A DNA stretch of 64,000 nt from Algoriphagus aquimarinus (GCF_900112005.1 NZ_FOKK01000011.1:1-64000); one strand, 5' to 3'. Counted from the first letter of the stretch, positions 28,008 to 37,584 are shown. The notes: generated from the letters alone by a model not told the origin. Translations and numbers: made by a program.

Positions 28008-29354
28008 TTAATGAAACAATTTTTCAAGTGCATTCTTAGCCTCAGGTAAGGCCAAAACAATTGCCTTATCATTCAAATCAAGCTGAAAATCTCCATCTGG
28101 AATAAAAACCTGCTCTCCTCGGATAACTCCCGCTACAATAGCTGAATCCGGAAAATGAAGCTCTCTAAGTGGATTCTTAATCAATCGGTTATTCTTACAA
28201 ACTGAATACTGGATAAACTCAGCATCCACCCCATAAATACCAGATACGGCTTCTACAGTACCTTTTTTCAGGAATCTAGAAATCTCATTTGCCGCTACCA
28301 GCTTTTTATTAATCAGCGAATCCACTCCTATACTATGTGAAATATGAATGTATTCCCGTGTATCAACGTGAGCGATTGTCTTATAAACGCCATGATTTTT
28401 GGCGGTCAAACTCGCAATAATATTCGTTTCAGAAGACTCTGTCAAAGCAAGGAATGCATCCATCTGCTCCAAGCCTTCTTCAATTAGAAGCTCTACATTT
28501 TTGTAATCACCTTGGATCACAAGAGAGTTCTTAAGGTTTTCTGCAAGCCATTTACAGCGTTCTTTATCTTTATGAACAAGTGTCACACGGAAGTGATCTT
28601 CAAGTCTAAGTGCAGTAGTCAGAGCCATATCATCGCCACCGATGATCATCACATTTTTAATCGTGTGCTTCACCTGACCCAGAACTTCCATGATCGTCTG
28701 TGTATTTTTCTTGTTGGAGATGAAAAATACATGATCATTATTACGAATAATCGTGCTACCACGAGGTATGATCGTCTTTTGATCTCTTAAGACAGCAATG
28801 ATCCGTATATCTTCAAAAATCGGATTAGACTTGGTGTCCATGATACGCTGATTGACCAAAGGATTACTTTGATCCAGCGTGATACCTACAATATTCAGTT
28901 TCCCTCCTTCAAAGTCAAAAACCTCCGTAAAACTGGAGTTCTCGATCATATTGAAGATATGCTTGCTACAAAGCATAGTCGGTGAAATCAAATTATCAAT
29001 CCCAAGATTTTGGAAATAGGACATGTTGTCTGGCTCCATATAGGAGTGATTTCTGACTCTTGCCATCACTCGCTTAGCTCCCAATTGCTTAGCCAAAACG
29101 GCCGTCACAATATTGGTTTTCTCCGAGGTAGTCACCGCAAGTACCATACTGGCCTTGTTTACATTGGCGCGCTTCAGAACTTCAAACGATGTCGCATCCC
29201 CTTGCACTGTCAAAACATCAAGTTTGGAAGAGACATAGTCCAGGACTTCTCTGTCTGTATCGATCAGTGTGATGTCCTTATTATCGTAACTTAATTGCTC
29301 AGCGAGGTGGTAACCCATATCCCCAGCGCCTGCAATCACAATATTCATCCCCAT
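28008..29354 (-). CDS. trkA: Trk-type potassium uptake regulatory subunit
   Basis: A 448-aa cytoplasmic protein with two tandem RCK units. The first NAD-binding Rossmann motif is IVIAGAGDMGYHLAEQL at about residues 5-21, with the acidic strand end ITLIDTD. The second, about residue 230, is VMIIGGDDMALTTALRL, in which the GxGxxG motif is degraded to GGDDMA. Each is followed by a TrkA-C domain (near 140-220 and 365-448). This two-unit arrangement matches TrkA rather than the single-unit KtrA. It gates TrkH, encoded just downstream. ATG at 29348 (MNIVIAG) is an alternative start six bases later. Confidence 0.95.
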   Translation of the reverse strand: MGMNIVIAGAGDMGYHLAEQLSYDNKDITLIDTDREVLDYVSSKLDVLTVQGDATSFEVLKRANVNKASMVLAVTTSEKTNIVTAVLAKQLGAKRVMARVRNHSYMEPDNMSYFQNLGIDNLISPTMLCSKHIFNMIENSSFTEVFDFEGGKLNIVGITLDQSNPLVNQRIMDTKSNPIFEDIRIIAVLRDQKTIIPRGSTIIRNNDHVFFISNKKNTQTIMEVLGQVKHTIKNVMIIGGDDMALTTALRLEDHFRVTLVHKDKERCKWLAENLKNSLVIQGDYKNVELLIEEGLEQMDAFLALTESSETNIIASLTAKNHGVYKTIAHVDTREYIHISHSIGVDSLINKKLVAANEISRFLKKGTVEAVSGIYGVDAEFIQYSVCKNNRLIKNPLRELHFPDSAIVAGVIRGEQVFIPDGDFQLDLNDKAIVLALPEAKNALEKLFH

Positions 29355-29383
29355 AGAGGTAATTCAGGTGATTTTTGAATTGG

Positions 29384-29391
29384 CAAAAATA
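29384..29391 (-). promoter_or_regulatory. Candidate -7 element of the trkA-trkH operon
   Basis: On the minus strand the sequence reads TATTTTTG, an exact match to the Bacteroidetes -7 consensus TAnnTTTG, ending 29 nt before the trkA ATG. No good TTTG is seen at the -33 position, so the assignment is tentative. Confidence 0.35.
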
Positions 29392-29768
29392 AGTGCTTTC
29401 TAAATGGTAATCAGTTATTAAGCTATTTCTTTTGTGCCTGACAGGTCAAAGTAACAAAGCTAAAATAGAAAAACTCAATTTTTGAGAGGTTTTTCAAAGT
29501 GACTTTCACCACGAAGTGCACACCATTTTTCGCAAATGCGACAGCTCTAATGAGTGCTCAGACACAGGAATAGAACAGTTATCTTTATTCATTTTGATTG
29601 AAAAACTGATCTTTCCCGCCTTTTACTTTTCGCTTTCAACTTCTCACTTCTCAGTCTGACATGACTGAAAACTGAAACTGCACCACCCAACTACTCCTGA
29701 GAACTGCTCACCGCCACTAGTATTAACCACTTTTCAATTTTCACTTCAGACTTTTCATTTCTCACCGC
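29392..29768. other. Intergenic region without recognised content
   Basis: About 375 bp between the trkA promoter and the rmuC stop. It is low in complexity in places (runs such as CTTTTCACTTCTCA and similar) and has no open frame of note. I see no tRNA, riboswitch or strong hairpin. Confidence 0.4.
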
Positions 29769-31013
29769 TTACTCATCAAGCAGCTTGCTACTCTCCGTCT
29801 CCGGCAATTCTTGGATATCCTTTAATTTCCTCTGAATCACCCTTGTCCTAGCTCCTACCAGCTTATCCAATTCGGAATTGGCCTCCGTTAGCTTCTTTTG
29901 GGTCCTTTCTATCAGTTCCCCAAACTTCCCAAACTCAGTCTTGATTGCTCCCAAAATCTGCCAAACCTCAGAACTTCTCTTTTGGATTGCAAGCGTCCTA
30001 AAACCCATCTGAAGACTATTGAGAATTGCAGAGAGAGTCGTTGGCCCTGTGACAAGCACTTTATAATCCTGTTGTATTTGTTGCGTAAGCCCAGGTTCAC
30101 GGAGAATTTCAGCATAGAGACTTTCTACTGGGAGAAAAAGTATGGCAAAATCCGTAGTGTATGGTGGATGAATATACTTGTTCTGTATATCCTGAGCTGC
30201 TTTTTTTACAGCTTTAAATAGCTCATTTCGATTAATTTCTATTTCTGGTTTCGAGGCAATCTCATATGCATCTACTAACCTTAAGTAAGATTCCTGAGGA
30301 AATTTAGAATCTATAGGCAGTAAAATCGGCTCCGTTTGCCCTGGCATCTTTACAGCAAACTCCACCCTTTCACGAGTGCCTTTTCCTACAGAAGCGTTAA
30401 GCACATATTGATCAGGCGAAAGCAAATTCTCCAAAATCGCCTGCAACTGATATTCTCCCAGTACGCCACGGCTTTTCACGTTTGTCAATACGCGCTTCAG
30501 ATCTCCTACTCCTGTTGCGAGACTTTGCATTTCGCCCAAGCCCTTCTGCACGGCCTGAAGCTGATTACTAACCATCTCAAATGATTGCCCAAGGCGGGTT
30601 TCCAGCGTTTTCTGAAGTTTTTCATCCACTGTCTCACGGATCTTTTCCAATCGCAATTCAGTCGTTTTCATCAGATCCTCTTGGCGGCGATTCAGTTCAT
30701 TAAACTTCTCTCGTTGAAGCGTGTTGAATTCTTGAACGTTCTGGCGAAAGACTTCCCCAAAGGATTTCAACGCTTCATTTTGATCTTTGGAATTAGCGCG
30801 AATGCTATTAAAAACCAACTGAAACTGATTGGTTAGATTCTCGCTCGCCTCTCTCCGTGATTGCGCCAAAGCTATTTCTAGCTCTTTACTCATTCTAGCT
30901 AGTTCAGTTTGCAGAAAGGCTTTTTCCTGATCATTATTCTTTCGTAGGAAAAATAAAACCAGAAAAATCACTTGAAGAATAATTACAAGAATTATCAAAT
31001 ACTCAATCGGCAT
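29769..31013 (-). CDS. rmuC: DNA recombination protein RmuC
   Basis: A 414-aa RmuC-family protein. One membrane segment lies at residues 4-23, followed by a long coiled coil (about 28-190, for example QTELARMSKELEIALAQSRR). The RmuC catalytic-like core spans about 195-370: RGVLGEYQLQAILENLL, DSKFPQESYLRL and IDFAILFLP-type segments such as DFAILFLPVESLYAEIL. RmuC proteins resemble PD-(D/E)XK nucleases and limit DNA inversions at short repeats in E. coli. Anchoring in the membrane is usual. The start overlaps the end of the alpha/beta hydrolase gene by 11 nt, so the two are co-transcribed. Confidence 0.92.
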   Translation of the reverse strand: MPIEYLIILVIILQVIFLVLFFLRKNNDQEKAFLQTELARMSKELEIALAQSRREASENLTNQFQLVFNSIRANSKDQNEALKSFGEVFRQNVQEFNTLQREKFNELNRRQEDLMKTTELRLEKIRETVDEKLQKTLETRLGQSFEMVSNQLQAVQKGLGEMQSLATGVGDLKRVLTNVKSRGVLGEYQLQAILENLLSPDQYVLNASVGKGTRERVEFAVKMPGQTEPILLPIDSKFPQESYLRLVDAYEIASKPEIEINRNELFKAVKKAAQDIQNKYIHPPYTTDFAILFLPVESLYAEILREPGLTQQIQQDYKVLVTGPTTLSAILNSLQMGFRTLAIQKRSSEVWQILGAIKTEFGKFGELIERTQKKLTEANSELDKLVGARTRVIQRKLKDIQELPETESSKLLDE

Positions 31014-32001
31014 ACGTCATCAGTTTGGGTTGTTGAAAGTAGTCGTTTCGTACTTCCACCCCTAAAAATGATAGATATTTCGCGACAGACTCCGTCGGTA
31101 TTTCTTCCATAGGCACATGGCCTGCATTTTCAAAAACAATCAATTTAGACCCTGGAATGGCTTTTTCTAAGGTATATGCCTGCGTCACAGGAATCCAAGA
31201 ATCTTCTTCACCCCACATGATCATGGTCGGCATAGTCAAGCGATCAAAGTCAATCCTAGACTCACGCGGAGCAGCCAATCTGTCCAAAGTTGCTTTCCGA
31301 TTGCCCTTACGGCGCATCAGTTCATAGTAGCGATCAATATCCCGTTCTGTGATTTTACTTGCATCTGAATAAACTTGCTTCATATTCATCGCAAATAGAA
31401 AGCGAGGTGTACATTTCAGTAGTAGCTTGGAGAAAATTGGGTTATTAGCCAAACTGAAAACCCAGGCTCCACCGGGTTTAGTATTTCCTTCTACCGTTTG
31501 CTTAGGTGCTCCTGCTGCATCGATTAGATTCAGAGAAAGTACTTTGTCTGGTCGAGTAGATGCGACTTGCATAGCTACAGCTCCACCCATAGAGCTTCCT
31601 GCCAAATGGAATTTATCCAAGTTCAATTTCTCAGACAACCTCAAAACCAACTGGGAATAATCAGTCAAACTGTACCGCTTCTCATCATCTGGCCCCGTAA
31701 GACCATGTCCAGGAAAATCAATCGACACAGTTAGAAAATATGGGCTAAGCTCTTGCTGCCACACATCCCAAGTATGAAGAGATGAAAAGCTTCCATGCAA
31801 AAGAAAAATCGGATCACCCTCCCCCATTATCCGCACATGTACATTGATTCCATCAACTTCTATAAAATGTGATTGGGCAGTCCCGTATTTCTCCTCAATT
31901 TCATGAGCAGGGATATCACTTCTGAAAATGAGTAGTAGAAAAAATATACAAGCCAGAGCCAAGACGACTAAAACTTTTAAAATTCGTTTGATCCAAAGCA
32001 T
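31003..32001 (-). CDS. Membrane-anchored alpha/beta hydrolase
   Basis: A 332-aa alpha/beta hydrolase. A hydrophobic segment at 9-28 anchors it, probably with the catalytic domain outside the cytoplasm. The oxyanion region is LLHGSFSS near 67-74, and the nucleophile Ser137 lies in AGSSMGG. The acid is probably Asp in WGEEDSWIP and the histidine is in NAGHVPMEE. This is the usual triad of the family. The substrate cannot be predicted. It overlaps rmuC by 11 nt, but no functional link is evident. It is divergent from the Nramp-like gene, with 96 bp between starts. Confidence 0.88.
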   Translation of the reverse strand: MLWIKRILKVLVVLALACIFFLLLIFRSDIPAHEIEEKYGTAQSHFIEVDGINVHVRIMGEGDPIFLLHGSFSSLHTWDVWQQELSPYFLTVSIDFPGHGLTGPDDEKRYSLTDYSQLVLRLSEKLNLDKFHLAGSSMGGAVAMQVASTRPDKVLSLNLIDAAGAPKQTVEGNTKPGGAWVFSLANNPIFSKLLLKCTPRFLFAMNMKQVYSDASKITERDIDRYYELMRRKGNRKATLDRLAAPRESRIDFDRLTMPTMIMWGEEDSWIPVTQAYTLEKAIPGSKLIVFENAGHVPMEEIPTESVAKYLSFLGVEVRNDYFQQPKLMTYAD

Positions 32002-32097
32002 AAAATTCGGCTTTTTTGAGTTTGTGATTAATCTAGCCCGATGGGAAAAAGTACAAAAATCTACCCGTTTCTCTTTCTATGCTACTAAAGAAACATT

Positions 32098-33327
32098 GTG
32101 AGTTTTAAATCATTTTTCAAAAACCTCGGGCCTGGCCCCATTATCGCCGCAGCATTTATTGGCCCGGGAACGGTTACAGTTTGCACGCTTGCTGGGGTGA
32201 ACTTCGGTTTCTCATTACTATGGGCGCTGGGATTATCTATCATTTCTACCGTTGTTTTGCAGGAAATCTCAGGAAGACTTGGCTTAGTCACAGGTCAGGA
32301 TTTAAGCCAGTTGATTCGAAATCAAAAAGGGAAACCGTTGTTTAGGTATTTTTCTATGGGATTGGTTTTGATAGCTATTGGTCTCGGAAATGCGGCTTAT
32401 GAGTCAGGAAATATCTCTGGCACAAATCTGGGGTTACAGGTTTTCTGGGCGGCCCCAATCGTAAACCTTGCTGGATTTGAGGTGCTTACTGGTAATCTAA
32501 TCCTTGGAGCATTTGCATTTATTTTACTGTGGATCGGTAATTACAAAGCATTGGAGCGTGTGCTAGTAGGTTTGGTGATATTCATGTCCATTGCTTTTAC
32601 AGCCGCAGCTATACTTACCAAACCAGATTGGTCAGCTGTATTTGCCGGCTTCCTCCCTAGATGGAATGACGACAATCTTCCAACCTTAGTCGCTTTGATC
32701 GGAACCACCGTAGTGCCCTACAACCTATTTCTTTATGCCAGTTTGGCTAAAACAAGATGGTCTGGATTTGCAGACATTCCCTGGATGCGAAAAGACATCG
32801 CTATTTCAATCATTCTTGGAGGACTGGTTTCGATGGCGATTTTGATGGTAGGGGCTGCTAATTCAAGCAGTGAAATCACCAGCGCTATTGACGTTTCTAA
32901 AGGCTTGGAAGGTGTTTTCGGTAGCTTCGCAAAGTACCTGATGGGGTTTGGATTAATGGCTGCCGGGCTTACTTCCAGCATTACCGCGCCACTGGCAGCG
33001 GGATTAGTCATCTGCGGGATATTGGGTTGGAGTCAGGAGATCCGTTCTAGCTCTATGCGTGCATCGATGGGAATCATCGTGGGACTAGGTTTAGTTTTCG
33101 CTTCTCTAGGAATCAAACCTGTACAATTGATCACCCTGGCTCAATTGGCAAATGGCATTCTTCTTCCACTTATAAGTGGTTGGATTATCTGGATTGCTTC
33201 GCAAAAGGAAATCCTAGGAAACTTCCGAAATAAACCAAGACAAACTGTTATCGCTGGGGTAATCTGGCTGGTGACTTTGATCTTGGGATTGAAGAGTATT
33301 CTGGCGGTGCTTGGAATATCAATGTAG
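32098..33327 (+). CDS. Nramp-family divalent metal transporter homologue with altered metal-site motifs
   Basis: A 409-aa membrane protein with about eleven membrane segments, starting with GTG at 32098. The fold is Nramp: the first helix carries LGPGPIIAAAFIGPGT and the sixth carries VVPYNLFLYASL. In typical Nramp proteins these are DPGN and MPHNLYLHS, where Asp, Asn and Met bind the metal. Here they are GPGT (22-25) and VPY (206-208), so the usual metal ligands are absent. It therefore may carry a different cation or substrate, or work differently. Annotation as a manganese or iron importer (MntH) would be unsafe. Such divergent members occur in Bacteroidetes. It is a single-gene unit. Confidence 0.88.
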   Translation: MSFKSFFKNLGPGPIIAAAFIGPGTVTVCTLAGVNFGFSLLWALGLSIISTVVLQEISGRLGLVTGQDLSQLIRNQKGKPLFRYFSMGLVLIAIGLGNAAYESGNISGTNLGLQVFWAAPIVNLAGFEVLTGNLILGAFAFILLWIGNYKALERVLVGLVIFMSIAFTAAAILTKPDWSAVFAGFLPRWNDDNLPTLVALIGTTVVPYNLFLYASLAKTRWSGFADIPWMRKDIAISIILGGLVSMAILMVGAANSSSEITSAIDVSKGLEGVFGSFAKYLMGFGLMAAGLTSSITAPLAAGLVICGILGWSQEIRSSSMRASMGIIVGLGLVFASLGIKPVQLITLAQLANGILLPLISGWIIWIASQKEILGNFRNKPRQTVIAGVIWLVTLILGLKSILAVLGISM

Positions 33328-33447
33328 TGTTCTCTCGGGGCGGCAAGTAATTTTGACCAATAAAAATTTAATCATAAGTCAAACCTTCATCAGACTATTC
33401 CAGTATAACTACTATTTACTTACTACATCTTTTTTAAGTGCAAATCC

Positions 33448-33885
33448 ATGAAACGACTACTACTTCCTCTTGTGCTTCTTATTTCTTTTACTTCCTGTTT
33501 AGACAAAAATGATCCTAATACTTTTCTAGCGGGTAAATGGAAATTACGCTCAATCGAGAGCGCTTGGACAAGTCATGTATTTGAGGGTTCAGATATGGTA
33601 TACACTCAAACATATAGGTTCAATTACGATGGCACTTTTATAAAAACTCAAAATTCAGAGGACGGGAATTTTGAAGCAACTGGCACTTATACTACCACTC
33701 CGCGACAAGAACTTTCATCTCCAGATGTTCGGTTTTATCTTGACCTAGTATATTCTGATGGAGACCCCATTGCTGGTGACTGCTATGGATTGGACCAGGA
33801 ACATTTAGTCGTGAAGAATAACAAGCGAATAAGAAATACTTGGGGTGAGTGTGATGGCTCCATTTTAACCTATGAAAAGAAGTAA
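33448..33885 (+). CDS. Small lipoprotein, lipocalin-like
   Basis: A 145-aa lipoprotein with lipobox Cys17 (SFTSC). The mature part begins with LAGKWKLRSIESAW, the glycine-x-tryptophan pattern found at the start of lipocalin-like domains, and continues as alternating beta strands (YRFNYDGTFIKTQ, FEATGTYTTT). Three later cysteines, one in AGDCYG and one in WGECDG, could form a disulfide. The function is unknown. It stands alone downstream of the Nramp-like gene with a 120-bp gap. Confidence 0.7.
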   Translation: MKRLLLPLVLLISFTSCLDKNDPNTFLAGKWKLRSIESAWTSHVFEGSDMVYTQTYRFNYDGTFIKTQNSEDGNFEATGTYTTTPRQELSSPDVRFYLDLVYSDGDPIAGDCYGLDQEHLVVKNNKRIRNTWGECDGSILTYEKK

Positions 33886-34257
33886 AGCTCTACCCCTACA
33901 TTTGATCTCTTTTCATATAAATACAAGTTGATCACCCCTCCTTTTTTTAAATAGTAACTAAGAATAATCCACTTATTGCCAATTCACGTCCTAAAAACCT
34001 CCTGTTTTTAGAGAAAATACGACTTTTTATAGGCTAGTGTTATTAATAAAAAAGCTCACTTTTCGACAGAAAATTGTTAATACAACAACTTTTCTCGAAG
34101 AGATTTATAAAATCTGCATTTTCTGCACCACTTTATTAAAAGTAAGTTTTTACCTGCTGAATCCTGAAAAATAAAATTTTCTCTCTTATATATGGGTTTG
34201 AACAAAATATTTTTTTAAATTATACGAAAGCGCAATTAACCCTTAACCCTAATATTC
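33886..34257. other. AT-rich intergenic region
   Basis: A 372-bp gap before the exported protein at 34258. It is very AT-rich and has no open frame of note. A TTTG at 34197-34200 with a downstream AT-rich stretch (AAATTATACGA) may belong to the promoter of the next gene, but the -7 match is poor. No terminator hairpin for the lipoprotein gene was recognised. Confidence 0.35.
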
Positions 34258-35049
34258 ATGAAAAAGCTATTACTTTTCTTTGTTTGTGGGATGCTTTGGG
34301 TAAGTAGTCTCAAGGCTCAACAAACGCAGTACATGGTATTCGAATTTGTCAAGGTTGATAACGATCAACTTTTTGATTATATCGAGTTTAAAGATCAAAT
34401 GGAAAAAGTATACAGGCAGGCTCTAAACGACCGCCGTATCAAAGGCTGGGATTTCTGGTCACTCCAGTCCGGAGCTGATCATTCAGACTTTCAGTACATC
34501 ATGGTCACTTATTATGATGACCCAGTGAAGATGATGAATGGATTGGACGAGCAGTCAATGATGGAATACACCAAAATTGCCTACCCACATCTAAACAGCA
34601 TGCAAGTCAGCAAAATGTTTCAGGAATCTCTAGCTATGCGGGATATGCCTATGAGACTATACATGCGGGAAATCTCAGAAACAAACGACAAGTTCCAGAT
34701 GAAACCTGGTGTACTAGCTTCTTTTGACCTAATGAAAGCCCGAGAAGGCAATTTCGAAGCTTATGAAGAAGCAGAATCACAGATTTTCAAGCCAATCCAT
34801 CAGAAATTCGTAGAACAAGGATTAATGGGACACTGGAGTTTGTTAAGGACGGCTCTTCCTCTAGGATCAGAAGCAAAATCCACTCACTTGACCATGAATG
34901 TCTATAAAGATTACATGCAGTTTTTCAATGCGCAATCTTATGAAGACATGAATCAAACAGAAGAACAGAGAGTAGCTGTAAATGAAGGTCTAAACTCTAG
35001 AGATCAAAAATGGGTTTACCTCGCAACATTAGAAAACGTAGTTCGATAG
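34258..35049 (+). CDS. Exported protein with two related alpha/beta modules, unknown function
   Basis: I do not recognise a named family. The 263-aa protein has a signal peptide (residues 1-21, ending SLKAQ). The mature chain appears to consist of two similar modules: YMVFEFVKVDNDQLFDYIE to YIMVTYYDD (about 25-85) and VLASFDLMKAREGNFEAYEE to THLTMNVYKD (about 150-225). Each has a strand, a helix with a conserved IKGWDFWSL / LMGHWSLLR segment, and a final strand. This resembles a tandem ferredoxin-like (dimeric alpha-beta barrel or NIPSNAP-type) fold, which is inference from pattern only. It is probably periplasmic. A terminator follows at 35068. Confidence 0.7.
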   Translation: MKKLLLFFVCGMLWVSSLKAQQTQYMVFEFVKVDNDQLFDYIEFKDQMEKVYRQALNDRRIKGWDFWSLQSGADHSDFQYIMVTYYDDPVKMMNGLDEQSMMEYTKIAYPHLNSMQVSKMFQESLAMRDMPMRLYMREISETNDKFQMKPGVLASFDLMKAREGNFEAYEEAESQIFKPIHQKFVEQGLMGHWSLLRTALPLGSEAKSTHLTMNVYKDYMQFFNAQSYEDMNQTEEQRVAVNEGLNSRDQKWVYLATLENVVR

Positions 35050-35065
35050 TCCGGTTGTAACTTAC

Positions 35066-35099
35066 GTAAAGAGGCTTCGAAAGAGGCCTCTTTTTTTGT
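35066..35099 (+). terminator. Terminator after the exported alpha/beta protein gene
   Basis: AAAGAGGC and GCCTCTTT pair around a 10-nt loop and are followed by a run of T residues (TTTTTTTGTTTT). It lies about 20 nt after the stop at 35049. Confidence 0.75.
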
Positions 35100-35363
35100 T
35101 TTATAACCACATAGGAGAAAGTTCTCATAGATTAGAAATGTTACCTGATCTTCCTATAAGTCGCTACTACGACTTTTGTGGTAAAGATTTTTTCACCACA
35201 AATGGAACAAAGGACATAAAGTTTTTAAAATCTACAGATTACAATGTTTTCTATGTCACTATGCGGTAATAAATGATCAATTCTCAATGGTCAAATTCAA
35301 TGGTCAAAGAAAAGGATCATAATTTAATCTTCAAACTCAATGGTCAAGGAGATATCCTGAGGT
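35100..35363. other. Intergenic region with short direct repeats
   Basis: The region between the terminator and the MFS gene contains three copies of CAATGGTCAA (near 35290, 35304 and 35339) within 60 bp. They may be remnants of a short tandem repeat. No gene or other element was recognised. Confidence 0.35.
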
Positions 35364-36545
35364 TTAAAGAACCTCCCTCCGATCATACAACCTAAAAAGT
35401 ATCAGTCCAATCACTGGCCCTATAAATAGCAAAGCTAAAACCTGATCAATATGAATCCATTTCAACAGGAACTGAGCTAGTTGAATACTGCCAATGGATA
35501 TCGCAAAACCCATTGAATTCACTAAAGTAAGCGCAGTTCCACGGTATTCTGCAGGTACACTTTGGGCGACTAAGGTAGAAAACTGAGGTGAATCAGCTGT
35601 CACTAAAATCCCCCATACTAGTAACAAACCTATCCATGCCCAACTTGGTAATCCAGGTGCAAATAATACCAAAACACAGCAAACCCCTGAGCCAATAAGC
35701 GCCCACTGAGCTACCTTTTTACTACCAAATCGTTCAGCTATTCCTCCACCTATTGCACAAGAGATCCCTCCTATTGCTATCACGAAAAACGAGAGTAAAC
35801 TATCCTCAGGCAGGATTACCTCATTTCCATTCAGAAAGATGATTAACATAGGCACGAATGCCCAAAAAGTATACAACTCCCACATATGCCCAAAATAGCC
35901 TGAAGCAGCACTTTTCAGCGCTTTTATCTTCGAGAGCTTAGGTAATAAACTTAGGTCAAATTTTGAATTGACCTTGTGAAAAGGGCCATCTGGAACAAAG
36001 AAACCAACGATCACCCCTCCTAGCAAGACTAAGCCCGAGGTAAACCAAAGCACTATTTTCCATGAGAAATTTAAATCTAAGCCTTTTAAAAGATGAGGAA
36101 ATGCAGTGCCCAAAACCAATGCGCCTACCAAGAAACCTAGCGCAGCACCTAACCCTTTTTGATAATAATCAGCCGCGATTTTCATTCCTACAGGATAAAT
36201 ACCAGCTAGGAAAAAACCAACCATAAATCTACAGACAAGCACAGAAGTAAAGTGCAATGGTAGTATGATAATCAGCAGATTAAAGCAAGCCGCAAAAACA
36301 GAACTGAAAAAGAATACATCACTTGGAGAAAAGCGATCTGGCACCGAAAAAAAAGCAAAAACCAGAGTACCGAGTATAAAACCAAATTGGACTACCGATG
36401 TAATGCTTGCCAAAATCCCCGGTAATTCAAGTAATTGGCTGATTTCGGGAGCTACAGCATTACCTGCAAACCACAGCGAAGTGCCTAAAAATTGAGCAAT
36501 TACGATCAAAATCAAGGCACTTCGAGATGTTATTTGAGATTTCAA
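35364..36545 (-). CDS. MFS transporter
   Basis: A 393-aa major facilitator with about twelve membrane segments. The loop after helix 2 reads VPDRFSPSDVFF and the charged motif DRR near the C-terminus completes the pattern. Helix 1 begins ALILIVIAQFLGTSLWFAGNAV, a signature often seen in Bacteroidetes MFS proteins similar to nitrate/cyanate or drug-type exporters. Its substrate is unknown. Its start overlaps the aldo/keto reductase stop by 4 nt (ATGA-type), so the pair is translationally coupled, and both probably act on related small molecules. Confidence 0.85.
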   Translation of the reverse strand: MKSQITSRSALILIVIAQFLGTSLWFAGNAVAPEISQLLELPGILASITSVVQFGFILGTLVFAFFSVPDRFSPSDVFFFSSVFAACFNLLIIILPLHFTSVLVCRFMVGFFLAGIYPVGMKIAADYYQKGLGAALGFLVGALVLGTAFPHLLKGLDLNFSWKIVLWFTSGLVLLGGVIVGFFVPDGPFHKVNSKFDLSLLPKLSKIKALKSAASGYFGHMWELYTFWAFVPMLIIFLNGNEVILPEDSLLSFFVIAIGGISCAIGGGIAERFGSKKVAQWALIGSGVCCVLVLFAPGLPSWAWIGLLLVWGILVTADSPQFSTLVAQSVPAEYRGTALTLVNSMGFAISIGSIQLAQFLLKWIHIDQVLALLFIGPVIGLILFRLYDRREVL

Positions 36546-37561
36546 GCTCCTAGAATTCCTCTAATAGTTTGCACTTCTTCAGCACTGAAAACAGAATTCC
36601 TCACTGCAGCTACGTTATCATCCAATTGCTCTGGTTTGGAAACTCCAACCAATACAGAAGTGATTCGCTGGTCTTTCAGCAACCAAGCAATTGCCATTTG
36701 TGCCAGTGTTTGCCCTCTTCCTATTGCAATATCATTAAGCTTCGAGATCATATTGATTTTTTCGTCAGAGATCTGCTCTGCTTTCAGGTATCTACCATCC
36801 TTGGCAGCGCGAGAATCTGCTGGAATTCCTTTCAGGTATTTATCTGTAAGTAGTCCTTGCTCCAGCGGAGAAAAAGCAATGCTTCCTACGCCTTTTTCTC
36901 CCAACACGTCCATAAGTCCATTTTCAACCCAACGGTCGATCATGGAGTATCTCGGCTGGTGGATTAAGAGTGGTGTACCCAAACGCTCCAGAATCGCATA
37001 AGCTTTCGCAGTATCTTCAGCAGAGTACTGAGAAATCCCCACATATAATGCCTTGCCTTGTCTCACTAGTAGATCAAGTGCTCCCATCGTCTCCTCTAGT
37101 GGAGTATCTGGATCTGGTCTATGATGATAGAAAATATCCACGTAGTCCAGCCCCATTCTTTTCAAGCTTTGGTCACAACTTGCTACCAAATACTTTTTGG
37201 AACCGTAGTTCCCATAAGGACCAGGCCACATATCCCAGCCAGCTTTAGAGGAAATAATTAACTCATCTCGCAAAGTAGAGAAGTCCTTTTTCAGCATTCT
37301 ACCGAAATTTTCTTCAGCAGAACCAAATGGAGGCCCATAATTATTTGCCAAATCAAAATGACAAATACCAAGGTCAAAAGCTCTACGAAGAATAGAACGT
37401 CCTAGTGTGAAGTCTGCGTTATGACCGAAATTATGCCATAAACCAAGGCTAATTTCTGGTAACATCAAGCCGCTATTTCCGCATCGGCGGTACTTCATTT
37501 GATGGTAGCGATCAGCTGCAGGCTGATAAGGTAAAAGTGGTGAATGATCGTTAATGTCCAT
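36542..37561 (-). CDS. Aldo/keto reductase, L-glyceraldehyde-3-phosphate reductase (YghZ/GPR) type
   Basis: A 339-aa aldo/keto reductase. The long N-terminal extension YQPAADRYHQMKYRRCGNSG is typical of the YghZ/GPR subgroup, which reduces L-glyceraldehyde 3-phosphate and methylglyoxal with NADPH. The catalytic tetrad is represented by FDLANNYGPP (Asp and Tyr), the lysine in ISSKAG and the histidine in DIFYHHRPD. SVLVGVSKPEQLDDN and YLKGIPADSR are conserved. Its role may be removal of toxic aldehydes. The MFS gene downstream overlaps by 4 nt, and the YfcC transporter gene upstream is 23 nt away on the same strand. Confidence 0.92.
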   Translation of the reverse strand: MDINDHSPLLPYQPAADRYHQMKYRRCGNSGLMLPEISLGLWHNFGHNADFTLGRSILRRAFDLGICHFDLANNYGPPFGSAEENFGRMLKKDFSTLRDELIISSKAGWDMWPGPYGNYGSKKYLVASCDQSLKRMGLDYVDIFYHHRPDPDTPLEETMGALDLLVRQGKALYVGISQYSAEDTAKAYAILERLGTPLLIHQPRYSMIDRWVENGLMDVLGEKGVGSIAFSPLEQGLLTDKYLKGIPADSRAAKDGRYLKAEQISDEKINMISKLNDIAIGRGQTLAQMAIAWLLKDQRITSVLVGVSKPEQLDDNVAAVRNSVFSAEEVQTIRGILGA

Positions 37562-37584
37562 TAATTATAGGTTTGAGTTATTGT

